Positions 39,879 to 52,200 of a DNA stretch of 64,000 nucleotides are shown here, piece after piece (the first letter of the stretch is position 1; every line of letters begins with the position of its first letter). The stretch is taken from NCBI GenBank assembly GCA_038503035.1, contig JAVSML010024335.1, positions 148,017 through 212,016 on the forward strand. The letters are read 5' to 3'. Both the position numbers and the translations under genes were made by a program. This DNA comes from Crocodylus rhombifer. Lineage: Eukaryota > Chordata > Crocodylia > Crocodylidae. Below the pieces are notes generated by a model that saw only the letters and a program-made list of their open reading frames with translations, was not told the origin of the DNA and did no database searches.

Positions 39879-40170
39879 CCAATGACTATTCAGATTCTTA
39901 GGGATTTCATGGAAATTCTTCACAAGTTATGACAGGCTTATGCCTGATGTCATTTGTGCAGCATTTAGTTTTGTGAACTGGTCCCTGAGTCAGCAAGGGT
40001 ATTTCAGGTAGGGCTTTAGAGCTTTAGGAATTACCAAGAGATTCTCAAAAGTTGTGTCTGGCAATGTAAGTGCTACAAAAGAGTAACGAGGCAAAGATTT
40101 AGCCAAGGGCTTATGCAGCTTTAAGTCCAGCTGGGAATTGGCTACTTTCATTGTGGTGCCAGGAGACTGT
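39879..40170 (+). pseudogene. Tyrosine-recombinase-like fragment
   Basis: A frame reads PMTIQILRDFMEILHKL. After shifts come pieces like 'ELVPESARV' and 'GRAL', resembling the 'PIslxiLRxLc..L....' and 'FRxGELvpxSxxd.sgraL' parts of the recombinase of Ngaro/DIRS elements. The catalytic R-H-R-Y set cannot be confirmed. Assignment rests on weak similarity plus position after RNase H. Confidence 0.55.
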
Positions 40171-41150
40171 CTGACAAAATATTACTGAACTGCGCTCTTG
40201 AAAAAGGCCTTAAAATGCTAGCTTGTCAATAACTACTTAGTGAGGCTCTGACTCATGCACAACTAGGAGCATCAGAGATGCAGATAGGTAGCATTCAAGC
40301 TCAGGCATCAGAGTCCAATTACGTGAGTGGAGTCTTTGTATCCAACTTTCAGGAGTAGGGAATGGGGTATGCAAGCTAGTGTGGATACAATGACACTGTA
40401 CTGTGCATTAGGCACAGAAGCAGCAGAGCAGTACACCTGGAAGCTACCAGCTAAGCCCTGGTAGTGAGGGAATTTTGAGTTGTTATGGTGGAAAAGGTAT
40501 GTATTGGAGAAAATGATGTACTATTTGCCACTCTGGCAGAAAGGCAGCAGCCATAAAGGCTTGATTATTGTACAGCTGGGTGACAATTGTTTGAAATTTC
40601 ATAAGAAGGTTGATAGTCAACAAAGGAAAGACATTTAGAGTACCTCTTCTGTAATTACACACTAGTCTGAAATGCTGCAACAGAGAGTGGCAGAGAGCCA
40701 CCAAGTCTCCCCTAACCTCTGTGGGAACATGTGCAAATTAGGAGGTTGCTAACTTGATCATTAATTACCTATAAAAATATGATATTTGGTCCCCAAGTCA
40801 TTCAGGGCAGATGGGATACACTTCCTCTGCTTCAGCAATAGATAGATTTTCACTGATGGCAGAGACTTGCTAAATATTTAGACTGGGGGGACAGCATCCT
40901 ACGAAGAAGCAAGGAAATAAGACTGGAATTTCTATTGGCTCAGACAGCAAAAACCCCCTTAATCTTCATGTGGTGGGGGAGGACTATGTAGGAATAGCTA
41001 GCTTTGGAGGAGTGATGGGGTCCAAGACCTTCACAAATAGCTGGACAGAACCAGTGACTTGTACTGAATGAGCTATTAGCAGGTGAGTTAGAATAATAAA
41101 GTTCTTAAACAACCTAATGAACTATACCTCCTGCATCTTATTGTTCTTGC

Positions 41151-42238
41151 TGTATATTGGGAACAAGGCCTACTGCATTTAGCTGCTGCGGTAAGGGAAC
41201 ATTCCTACTGTTCATAGAAATGTAAGGAAGGGCCCTCCAGAGGTCATTCCCTCTTCCAGAGGAAGGATCATCTCTATGCAAACCATCCTATACAAATTCA
41301 TTGTCTAACCTATTAGCAAAACTACCCAGTCAGCACAACCACAAGATATAAAACCCTGTTGTACAGTAAGTTCTCAAGTCACTGAAGTTATGAATCCATA
41401 AGCCCTAAAAGCCCATTGTTCTACCCACTCAAGCCATCATATCGCAAGGAGAACTTAGAGGTCAGAAATCTACTACATGCAGGCTGGATTCAGCCCATGA
41501 AGCAGGGGCTTCAGTGGTATTCAGTGGCATGGGGCTTCTCCTGCACAATGCCACAGCCAGGCAATTCACCTGTGCCATGCCACAGCTGGGCAGCAGAAAG
41601 AAGCGGTGGTAGTGGCCAGGTCCTAATGCTAATCCACCCTCGATTCAACCTGGGTTATTCCAGCCTGCTGCTGGATAACACTGTTGACCCCTGAAGTAGA
41701 GTATAACCTATGGAACTTCTAAGATTTCACTGATATGAGCTATGACATGGAAGTCTCAATGCAAGATGATCACCACAGTCCATATTGCACTGCAAGTACG
41801 AGGGGAAATGGATTGACAGGGAAGTTAACTAAGTCCAGAATAATGTTTATGTTATCTAAAAAAGGGACAGCTAAACTAGAAAAAAAATCAAAGGAAGGAA
41901 ATCTAAAGGATAAGAGTCATGCTAGACAGTTTGTTCTGTAAAAACAAAAAGGGGAAGACAGCTATAAATCTGAATGTTATAACTTGAATAGAGTGAAATG
42001 AGGTTCCTTGTTACTGTTAACCAAGTAGAGTTGCAAGGCTGATGCTCTCCCTGACCCTTCTTTTCATGAGGACAGAAGTAGGGAGACCTTGAAGAATAAG
42101 AACTTTTTGAAGTGGAGATAACTATAACTATCTTCCTAATTTTTTTTAAATCAAACTTTAAAATTAAATTTGGAAAACTTGAAAAATCCACATATTCTGT
42201 ATCAGGTAAAAAGCACCTTCTGAAATGGCTAGGAGACC
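41151..42238. other. Intronic sequence, nothing recognised
   Basis: AT-rich with a GC-richer patch at about 41460-41700 that carries a chance 92-codon frame. No exon or clear repeat ends. Confidence 0.5.
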
Positions 42239-43103
42239 CAAGAATTTCTTACGGTGATATCTTTTAGTGGACCAACTATGTAGTTGGGACATAGTTAGAC
42301 AAGCTTTCAAATGTAAGATGTTCTTCCTCAGGTCTCTGATTATAGGAAGATAGGCATAGCAAGTGAAGTGAAACATAGCATAAGGGTGGGGGGTGGTCTA
42401 TGAGAATCTCAGGTACATCAGACACACAATTAGGAGAAGAAAAGAAGTTTATTAGTAGGAAAGATCAAGGCCTATCAAAAGGTGTGTGTGTGGTGGGGGA
42501 GAGCTCAGTCTCATCTTAATTCTGTGGAAAAAAATTCAGATGTTGGATAACTTATAATGGGTCATAAATCCAATATCAATGTTTAGTCCTTGGTTCTTAG
42601 TGTTCAGCCAGTTTATGATTTTTTCTTCCCAGTTTACCTTTTAAAGGTGTTAAGTAGATAATCTTTGAGCACAAGTGTAGTAAGGTCAGAGATAGAGTGG
42701 CTGTTCTGTGACACACGTGCTCCTAATGGTGAGTTCATATCTCCATCCTTTATATTTTTTCTGTAAAAGTTCATTCTCTTACATAGTTGCTGTACAGTTT
42801 CACCCACCTAGCTGCCATGAGGGCGTGTGGTTCATTGGATCAGGTATATCACATTTTGGGGAAGGCATATGTAGGACCATGGATTCTGATGGGTTTTTAA
42901 TAGGGAGTGCTGACAGTAGTGGTAGTGGAAATGTGCTGTCAGATTAAGCATTTTTGGCCAAGGCAAAGTTGTGTTCTAGTTGATGTTTGTTGGGCAGTGG
43001 AGACCTCAGGAAGAATGTATTGTGTTTAAAAAGCTTGTCTAACTTGATCCCATACTTGATCCCAACTTATAGTCCCTAAAAGATATCACCCTAAGAAATC
43101 CTT
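42239..43103. mobile_element. TIR element with ~72-bp inverted ends ('ggtgatatctttta' family)
   Basis: The left end (42239-42310) reads caagaatttcttacggtgat, then atcttttagtggaccaacta and gttagacaagcttt. The right end (43030-43103) read in reverse gives caaggatttcttagggtgat, atcttttag and gttagacaagcttt. Lone pieces of one end occur near 26440 and 34350. The interior has no transposase remnant that I recognise. Common in sauropsid genomes from memory, but I do not know its formal class. Confidence 0.75.
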
Positions 43104-46100
43104 GCCTCTATCATAATTTCTGGACCATCACAGCTACAATATCATTCAAGGACTGATGTGTTTTTCACTTTTTCATGATAAGGGAAGTGAAATTTACACT
43201 AAAGTACCATCTCCAATAGGTCAGAATACATGCAAGATTGCCAGAATATTCCCTTACCCTCTGTGCCCCCCCTTCATTCCCCCTCCCCACCAATTTCTTA
43301 ACAAAATCAAACAATTCTTCTGGTCCCCAGTTGTTTAAGAGATACCATTCAAGATACATTGAACAGACAAAGATGTGGTAAGTGCATGACCAAGAATAAG
43401 AAAATGAAGTTTAGTCTGATAGTATATGATTGCCATGAGACAGAGCAATTACTGCCATTTGATGAAAAAATAGTAATATTTGACAACTTTACAACTGTTA
43501 GTCTCCACAACTTCCCTTTAAAGTAGAAGTAAGGAAAAATAGGTGAGGAAAGACCAGTAATCGACTTTGTAAGTGAAAAAACAGTTAAATAGCATGTTCT
43601 ACTTCTAGTAAAAATCAACAGGCACATAATTTTGCTTGTACAACTTATATTTTTTCTCTCTCAGACACATGGTATAAATCTATATGTATGTGCTTGCAAA
43701 TAAGAGATTTATATATTCACCTAGAGACATCAATCTAACAATGTACGCAGACTTCCCATGCACAACCAAACAGTAAAGAATTACAGCTGAGCTAATAGCA
43801 GCCAGTAAAATTCAGAATATTTGCTTACTGAGAATAAAGTTTAAAAACAAGATATTGTGTCCCATGACACTAGGCCAAATGCCATCTTAGTCCCCCTACC
43901 TACATGATGTCCTTTGAGGTAGGTATTGCTCCTTTCTATTAAATAAATATGAATGGATTATTTCTTTCCCAATTAAATTAATAAAAGATGGAAAAAACAA
44001 ACATTTTTATTTGCCTAGATTTATCAGAAAATTGTCTATTCAAGGGTTTAGATGCTTCAACAGATCATTAAAGAAAAAGAAAGAAAGGAATCCAGCACTC
44101 CTTAAGTTATCCATGTAGACACCTACGTAAATTCTCTTTCAGCTCTCTTCAAAGATACCTGTCAAATAGGGTTTCAGGATTATATGAAATGAGCCATCTG
44201 TGTCAGCAGCATCTTTTGATAAGAGTATCTGTCCCCAAGGAAGTGCATGAACAATCTCATATTGACATTATTCAATGTTAAGAATTCTCCATCAGCACCA
44301 CTGGCCAGATTGGAAGCAGAGACTTCAAAATTAAAGACCATTTCCTTTTCTATATCATCTGAGCCATCTATATTGGTTTAGTGTGCAAACAGTTGACTAC
44401 TGACTACTGTGTACAATAATATTAATCATTCCATGTACTGGTATCACTTTAAGGTTGCATCTATAGCGTAGGACAAGTTGTATTAAACTCCTTTTCTACA
44501 AGAGAGATGGAATTCCAAACTTATGTCTGTGCTTCCAGGTGCCTTGTAATGTAAAGATACCTGAGCTACCTTATGTAGTGGATGCAGTTTGGAAATTTGC
44601 TCAAGCTAATTTACTCTGCTTTCAGCACCAAGTAGTTCTCTCTCTCTTTCCCCCTCTAGGCAACTGAATCAGCTGTTTTGCTCCAATATTTCCTTACTAA
44701 ATATTTATGACATTATTGAGCCTTCGTTATGCTCAGAAAAATCATTTAGATCAACATTGCTCTTAAGTAAATAAACTAACACCTTCCTAATGGTCACTTG
44801 CATAAGAATTTAAGGATTACCTTTATTCTTCCTGAGTAAGCTGTTCTCAGTCCATTGTGACTAAATCTCCAAACATGATAATACTTGAAACTTTTGGGTT
44901 AACCTTACCTTTTGGAAGGTCAAACACCCATGAGAAAAATCAGAGAAAAGCAAATTTATATTATTTTCCACAGTGTTAGGACTTAAAGAATTATGCTTTA
45001 AATAAGGTATTATCTCTTTTACCATGTAGCTAGTTGTTTTCTTGGCTTTCAATGGGACTTGTGTTAACTTATGTTTGAATGCAACTTTATTTTCAGCTCA
45101 GCTGGAGTCTTCCTAGTGGGTTTTGCTTTTCCTTCTGGCTAAAATACTTTCCAAAACAAGTCAAATCCCTAAAGAGAAAAGAGTTTAAAAAAAAAATAAG
45201 CAGCTGCCCTGGGTGGCTTAAATCACTGTATTTCAAAGAAACATTATTATATTTAATGACATTTCTTATAGTAACCCAGTACCAGCAATGACTATTAAGA
45301 CATTTTGCTTGCTGCACAACTAGGGGTATCTTTCAGTTCTGAAATGACTGATTTGACTATTATGGTGTTACTTCTGAATGGCATTTTTATAGTCTGAAAA
45401 TTGAGAAACATATTGCAGGGATCACAGTAAAAAGGAGTTAGTATGTGATCCTGGACTCAGCTCAACCAGGGAACATGATGCATTTGCACCTTTCCAGGAC
45501 AAAGAGAAAATGCCTTGCAGCAGGGAAAAAGAAATGATTTTACAAGCTGATGAAGATAAGTTATCATGTAGAATTTCTTTAACAGATGGGTTCCCAAATG
45601 CAGTGGAAGAGAACAACTTCACCCTCATTCAGAGAGCCCAACATTTAAAAGTTCTCTATGGCACAAACTATTTATCTAATTGTTTAATTTTCAGCTTTGG
45701 CATTATGACATGTTCCACACAGCATAGGTACAAACCCAGTGAATTTAAGACTGTAGGAAGATGATCCTACAGAATTGGTGCATTACTAGTAACAAGAGAT
45801 TACAAGTGTGTTCTACTAGGCCATCAATAGCTTAGACAGCTAAGTGAAAATTACAGCACTCTGAAATCTAGTAGACATTATCATTGCCCATGGACAGGAC
45901 ACTGAAACTGTCCTTCCAACAAAGAAGAACCCTGATCTCAACTTGCAGTAGGGTGTAGTCTGACCATGACCGAAGTGTAGCAGTATGCTTAAATAAGCAG
46001 AGACCCTTATTACTGATACCCTCTGCTCCCAAGATCAAACCATAAATGAAATAAATGGTACCAAATTATCTATTCAATTGCTTAGTCTAAAGTTTGCTTT

Positions 46101-47753
46101 CCCCAAGGTCCTCAAATCCTAGGATTCTAAAATAATGCACTCTTCAGGTTGCAATACCTCTAATATAAACTAATGCTTTCTGTCTCTTACCTTCCAAGTA
46201 CCAAGTATAAAATGGCTCCGGATGCTGCAGGCTCAGACAAGGCTAAGGTACGAGTTCTAATTTATACTGATCACCACCTCTTCCATACAATCTAATCAAA
46301 CAAAGGTAGGCAGGAAAAGAGAAGTCTCCCCCAAACAATCCTTGCTACACTTTGGGGTAAGTGTATAATTACTTTTGGGGTTTGCTCTGCCACTAAAATC
46401 ACAGAGTCTGGGTGCATGAGTAATTAAGGCAGTGATAAATAAATGCATAAATCTAGCCCCAGATACCTTAGTTTTCATTCAGTACAGTAATATGCCCAGA
46501 TAGGTATTTCAGCTGAACAGCCAAATAAAGATAAACATCACCATCAGGATCATGTAAACCCTCGCAGCAGAGTATTTCAAAACAACATTTAATTAAGCTG
46601 TCAAGTGATCATTTGCAGTATTATCATCCCAGTTTTATAGGTGGAAAAAATAAAGATCAGTTACCATCAGACCAAACATTTTTTCCACATATCTATGAGA
46701 GGTTTTGGTGCTTGAACTTATATCAGTATTAATTCAAGTTTTTCCTTATAAAATGATGCCAGGAAAATTGTTCAAGAAAGATATTGCTGTCTTACTGTAC
46801 TTCACATAAATACATAATAAATAAATCATAACATGCAGTGTCATTTGCTCATCTTAAAAAGCAGTTACATTTTTTTCCCCGACAACCACCCACAACGGTT
46901 AAATTGACAACATTTTAATCAGGTTGGTAAACCACTAAGATTTGTTTTAATCTTAAGTCATTATTTTAGGTCATTATTCAATTACATTAAAATTTTGCCT
47001 CTTCATGTATCATAGACTTGAGGTAAAACTATCAGAAAAAAAATTGTGCTGTTAGACATACTTAGAAGAATAAACTTCATATATTGGGTGGGCTTTTCAA
47101 GAACTGTTGGTTTAACTCTTGCTCACATTAAATTATACGGGAGCTTTACAATTAAATTTTACTGGCTGTAGATTTGGACCAGAACACTTTTGAAAACTCT
47201 ACAGGTGAAATGTCTTCATTAAGTATACCTGTCATGTTTCTGGAAATACTTTCTTGGCTTCACTTGGAAGGTAAATAGCTTTTAAAAATTGCCATTTTAC
47301 TTAAGAAAACCTGAATTAAAATAAAACCAACTGGACAAATAACAGGAAAAATAAACCACTTTCGAATGGAAGAAACCTTGACACAATCCTTGGCCTACAG
47401 AAAATGGAGTTTAACAAGCTTTGTTGTCTTGTGTACTGCAACTAGAACATGACTTGAAATAGCCTAATTTTGACAAAAGTAGTTAAAATTTAAATATCTG
47501 TAAATATTAATATCATGAAGCTGTATTTTGAAAGGAAAATAATGTTGGTGTTTGCATGTTAAGGAAGAATAGCCACAGTGATTTATTTTAGTCTGGGTGC
47601 ATTTTTTTCTTTTTAAAAAGAGGGCCACAGTATTTGTACCAAAGACGAAACATCTGAATTACTTCTTAGTTTTCTTACAAAGCAAAGTTAATGGCTAATC
47701 TCTAACTTTTGATAGATATAGTCCTTGCTAAAAGGGGCATTTTCTGAGTATGG
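43104..47753. other. Intronic sequence, nothing recognised
   Basis: Long AT-rich stretch without exon, RNA gene or clear repeat ends. Only short low-complexity tracts were seen. Confidence 0.55.
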
Positions 47754-48116
47754 CAGGGCCTGGTTTAAATTGTGGGCCTGTTTCATGGTGTAGCGGCTTC
47801 TTTAATCTTGGAGTCCTTTCCCCCGCACCAATGTGCTCCCTGTGCCACAGACTGGCAGAGGGATCCATCGGCCCTGCTGCTTGCTCTTGATAGCTGGGAG
47901 GTAAAAACTGTGGTTTTAAATATGCCATGGTTTTTGCTTCATTCTGCTTGCTACTGACCAGATAGATGGGAGGCAAAAACCACAGGTATTTAAAATTGTG
48001 GTTTTCACCTCCTGGCCATCAGGAGCAAGTGTGGAAGGGAGGATGCGCATGGGGAACTGCAAGATTAAAGGAGCTGCCGTGGTGCAAGCTGGGCCTGCAA
48101 TTTAAACCAGACCCTA
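47754..48116. mobile_element. Fold-back MITE (363 bp)
   Basis: The left end cagggcctggtttaaattg pairs with the right end caatttaaaccagaccct. Complementarity resumes inward (ggaggtaaaaactgtggttt against aaattgtggttttcacctcc), so nearly the whole element is one imperfect hairpin with its loop near 47940-47960. The start cagggcctggttta suggests hAT, but a convincing 8-bp duplication was not found. Chance frames of 61-82 codons cross it. Confidence 0.8.
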
Positions 48117-48967
48117 GCCTTGGGCTTAGCCTGACCTTCTGCTTCACACTGGCCTCATGTGCGGTGTCATATTTGAATAAAGGTCAAAATTGGGCTTTAT
48201 TGGGCTGAAACAATATAATCTTCTAAACTACATTCCTCTCTCATTTGAGAATAAGGAATAGGGAAAATTCTGAGAATTTCTTTTGAGGATCACAGTTTGG
48301 AATAGCCAATACTTTTTTGTACTAAAACTCCAGAACAAAATATGGGTCTTATGTAGTGAAAAAAATCACTGGCAACCTCTGCCTAACCATGGATGGACCC
48401 AGTTAGTGGAAATGGTCTATAATATAGCTCTGAGTGCACCAAGCCCAAATAAGATTAGGCATATATGTCAACAGATACAATTAGGAGCCCATATTCCTCA
48501 CTTGGAGAAGCATGGGCCTTGATAGAAGGAAGGTAAGTAAGAATTTGAAATTCCTCACCCAGAAACAGAGATAACAGAGTGGTACGCACTCCACACATGC
48601 TTCTAAACTGGATCACTTCTTGTCCTTAATGCAAATCCAACCCGATAGGTAAAGAACAAATTGCCAAAGATCTGTGGTCTCCTATTCATCTCTCTGCTTC
48701 TAGCAGGCTTGAAAGCTTTTCATATTCAGTGGACTGCAAATGTGGGCTTCTGAATTTAATTTTAATTAAGCACACAAATACAACAATAAAAAAAATGAAG
48801 CTTTATTTTTAAAGCAAAGTAAAACATTTAGTAAATGCTGTGTATCTATCATAATGAAATTAGCCACACAAACATACTGCAATCCCAGAAGCAAAGGAGA
48901 GAAAGGGTAAAAGGAAAAACAAAAGATTATATTCTAAGTAAGGTAAAATAGAGAGCTTGGATACTAT
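48117..48967. other. Intronic sequence, nothing recognised
   Basis: AT-rich, no repeat or exon signature. Confidence 0.5.
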
Positions 48968-49212
48968 GGGCATGTCTATAGCACTGAAGCATGGTGGCAT
49001 GAGGCATAGTATGTCCACTCTCCACATGCTGCTCCCTGAAACAGAGGTAATGCAGCAGCCTTAGTGCAGCACATAAATATACACTCAAAAAGTGGGATCA
49101 TTAGCTTGTATCTACTTGTTTTCCGAGGTGGCCATAGTGCATGTGGAGCAGATGTGCTGAGCATCACTGTGGCATTTCATACTCTGATCCTGTGATAGTG
49201 CAGACAAGCCCA
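48968..49212. mobile_element. TIR DNA element (about 245 bp)
   Basis: The left end gggcatgtctatagcac and the right end read in reverse, tgggcttgtctgcactatca, are inverted relatives. Same end type ('gggcatgtcta.ac') as 29556-30595 and 32022-32480. Confidence 0.7.
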
Positions 49213-52200
49213 GAGTGAACTATGGACTGTTTTGTCTTCAGAAAAGACCCATTTACGTTAAACTAGCCTGCCCACAATCACTGCACCCCAAATATATAGA
49301 GTCCAGTCCCTGCAATAATATAGTAAAGGGAAAAGTACTACACCACACAAACACATCAGCTACAATAATGCTGACACACTGGCTAGATTGAGGATGGTGA
49401 GGTGAAGAGTACCATGCATTTGCTGACCGACCATTGCTCTCAGACCTTCTCAAAGTTAAGGCCTGTTACTCTTGAAATCTGTAATGAAAAGAATTTTGTA
49501 GTTAATATATTAAAAAGCCTACTCTCAAAAGCACTCATGCCAACATCACATAAGTAAAGTAAAGGAACTCACTCAGTAGATTCACTTTCTCAGAACAGCT
49601 ATTCCCTTGATATTTAGCAGTCTGTGGTATCACTTGTTCAGTGGCAGCTGTGTGTGGAAGGCATGGAGGTTGCTTAGCTAGAAGCCCATCTCCACAATAA
49701 GCTACTGACAGAATTGGATCCCTTACTACTGTTTATATGACTATTGCTATGATTAATTGTATCCTGCAAGGAAAAGAGAGAAAGAGACTGTTGTTAGGTT
49801 AAAAAAAAAGTGGGTCCTCAAACTGCAGCTATATCCAAAGTATCACCCATTAAAAACTATGGGATTTTGACTAGAGCACAGCCTGCCACAGCTCAGTCAT
49901 TGAAAAGGAACAAAAGGACATCCAAAACCAACATATACAAGCAAGTGACTTACCCGGTGTTTTTATATCGCTTTGGTTATCTGGGAAACATCTGGGCATA
50001 TGCCAGGCTTCACACAGTGAGCTGCTAAGGAGTGGCTGCCATCCAAGGCTGAGGTGGAGGGAAAGAGTTTTACTTCAGTTCTCTTGTACAGCATCAAAAC
50101 TGTAATGATGTGCTCCTGCAGGGCTGGACAGGAACACTTGCTGGGGTTAAAGAAAACCATTTCTTGCTCCAAACTGCTTAAGGGGTCAGTTGTGAACATA
50201 GACTGATTCTGATACTGAATTTACCTAATACTTCTGTCTATACAAAACTATAGATAAGACTGATCTTAGAAGGGGAAAGTTGCATTAAGACATAAAGAAC
50301 AGCCTGAAAAACATGTGTTAAGGATTACAATGATTGGAGGAATATCACCTCTTAGTACACAGTCACAGGCAGTGGGATATCTTTTAGTTCTTCTCTTATG
50401 GTACTCCAGTTGCCACTCTTTCTTCTTCCGAAGGGATACTATACCCAAGGGATTTGCATCAAAGGAAACCCCTTTATCAGAGGAGAGTCCTTTGATATAT
50501 ATGTGGCTGAATAGTGATTTTTTTTCCATGTTCCTTGTTCGTTTATGGCTTTTTCTTGCACATTTTGAAAAGAACTCACGTAAGATGCTCTCTCAGAATC
50601 TGGTGAGCACAAATATTGTAAACAGCATTGTGAATCAGTCATAACTCTTCTAATGTTTAATAAACTATGCCGGAAGCATATCTCTAATACTTGGTAATAA
50701 AATACTTGATATTGAGTGTTATCCCTGCTGCTTGATGATAAATAACAATGTTACACAGCAAATTTCTAAGCCATTAATTTATTGAAGGATATTTCCAGTA
50801 TTTTCTCACAGAACTATCTGTCCATATTCATGTTCTATGCACAATAAAGGTGACTTGTATATTGGATCCCAACCATCACCGTAAATGGCAACCTCAACGT
50901 AGGTCTTTCCAGATCCTTATCAAGTATGCTGGCCATAGATGGTGAATGTAAGAAGCTTTCTTACTACCTGATTTGCACTTATACTACTGCACACTTTGGC
51001 AAGATAAAGGGGCCCTTAAAGCTGATGGAAATTACATTTACACTCCTTTTGGCCCCCTGTACATCACTTGAAACCTGTAGAGGAGCCAAAACAATAATGA
51101 TCTCTGTGTTTTATTACCAACAGAATGAACGGCATGTAAATAGACTCTTAACAGTCTGATTGTACTCATGACCAGTAAAATAAAGGTATTTATACAGACA
51201 AAATAACCTAGTCAAAAATTAAATCTGCATAAAAAAATCCCTAGATGATTAGATATCCTTCCTTTTAAAAATGTTCTCTTGCAATGCAATAGTTTTTACT
51301 TGTGGTATATGTTGTCATAGAAGTACTGAATCAATCTTTGTGTTTAATGCAGTTATGATTCAAAATGAATACAAATCATATGAGACGATCTACATTTTTC
51401 AATCCAAAGCTTTGATGGGGCAAAACAAAAATTCATAAAGAAATATCAGCTTTCTGAATTACAATTAAGATGGTCTGCCCATGTCAAGTTTATATAACAT
51501 TGATATTTTACCATGTGTATTTTTAATTTTCCCCAGCTGGAAGAATTTCTTAGTAAAGTATTCCTGTTGCAGCTTGCATGCTAATATGTTCTAGCAAAGG
51601 TTCAATAGCATTTTCTCACATCAATTACAGTAGTTTCAGATTGATAGGACATGACAAATGCATCCCCTAGCACTGGTAAAAGTTAGAGAAAGCCATTATG
51701 GTATTCTCTTTAAATGAACTACTTCTATCACAAGGCAGTACCAACTCTGAACACTTTATATTACATAGACTTAAAGCACAGGAAAATGGGACATCTTCAA
51801 ATAACAAAAAAGTAGCCTACATTTTCCTAATACAACAGACCTTGGGCAAGCTGAATTACCAGTACAAAGAAACATGATGAAAATGAACAAAAATAATTTC
51901 ACTTCACAGTATGCTCCATCATCAGAAAGATGCCATTTAAATATTTCATCTGAAAGGGATGGTAAAATAAATCATTATGGTTAATTTTTGCCTCTGCTTT
52001 TCAAAATCTTATGACTGATTGAACTGACTGAGCTCACTCAGGTTTGTCAGGCTTGTCATTGTATGCATTTAAAGGTCAGCACTAGGGCAGGGCAAATAAT
52101 ACATTTTTCGATTTGGCAGCCAAAGCAAAACAAGTTGGAGAGAAAGATATTTGAACAAAATGCATTTCTTTTCTTTTCTTTTCCCTGAAACAAAAATCTG

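Larger units (their letters stand above)
37430..41150 (+). mobile_element. Decayed Ngaro/DIRS-type tyrosine-recombinase retrotransposon
   Basis: About 3.7 kb of plus-sense relic. In order it holds a possible gag-like piece (37777-37911), reverse transcriptase (38530-38755), RNase H (39292-39563) and a tyrosine-recombinase-like piece (39879-40170), each broken by stops and frameshifts. This order (RT, RNase H, then recombinase) is that of Ngaro-type elements. An aataataaagtt word near 41095 may be the polyadenylation signal. It is not functional. Terminal split repeats were not located, so boundaries are approximate. Confidence 0.75.

Noticed and set aside
50315..50644. 109-codon plus frame with an overlapping minus frame
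   Set aside because: AT-rich, no domain; probably chance.
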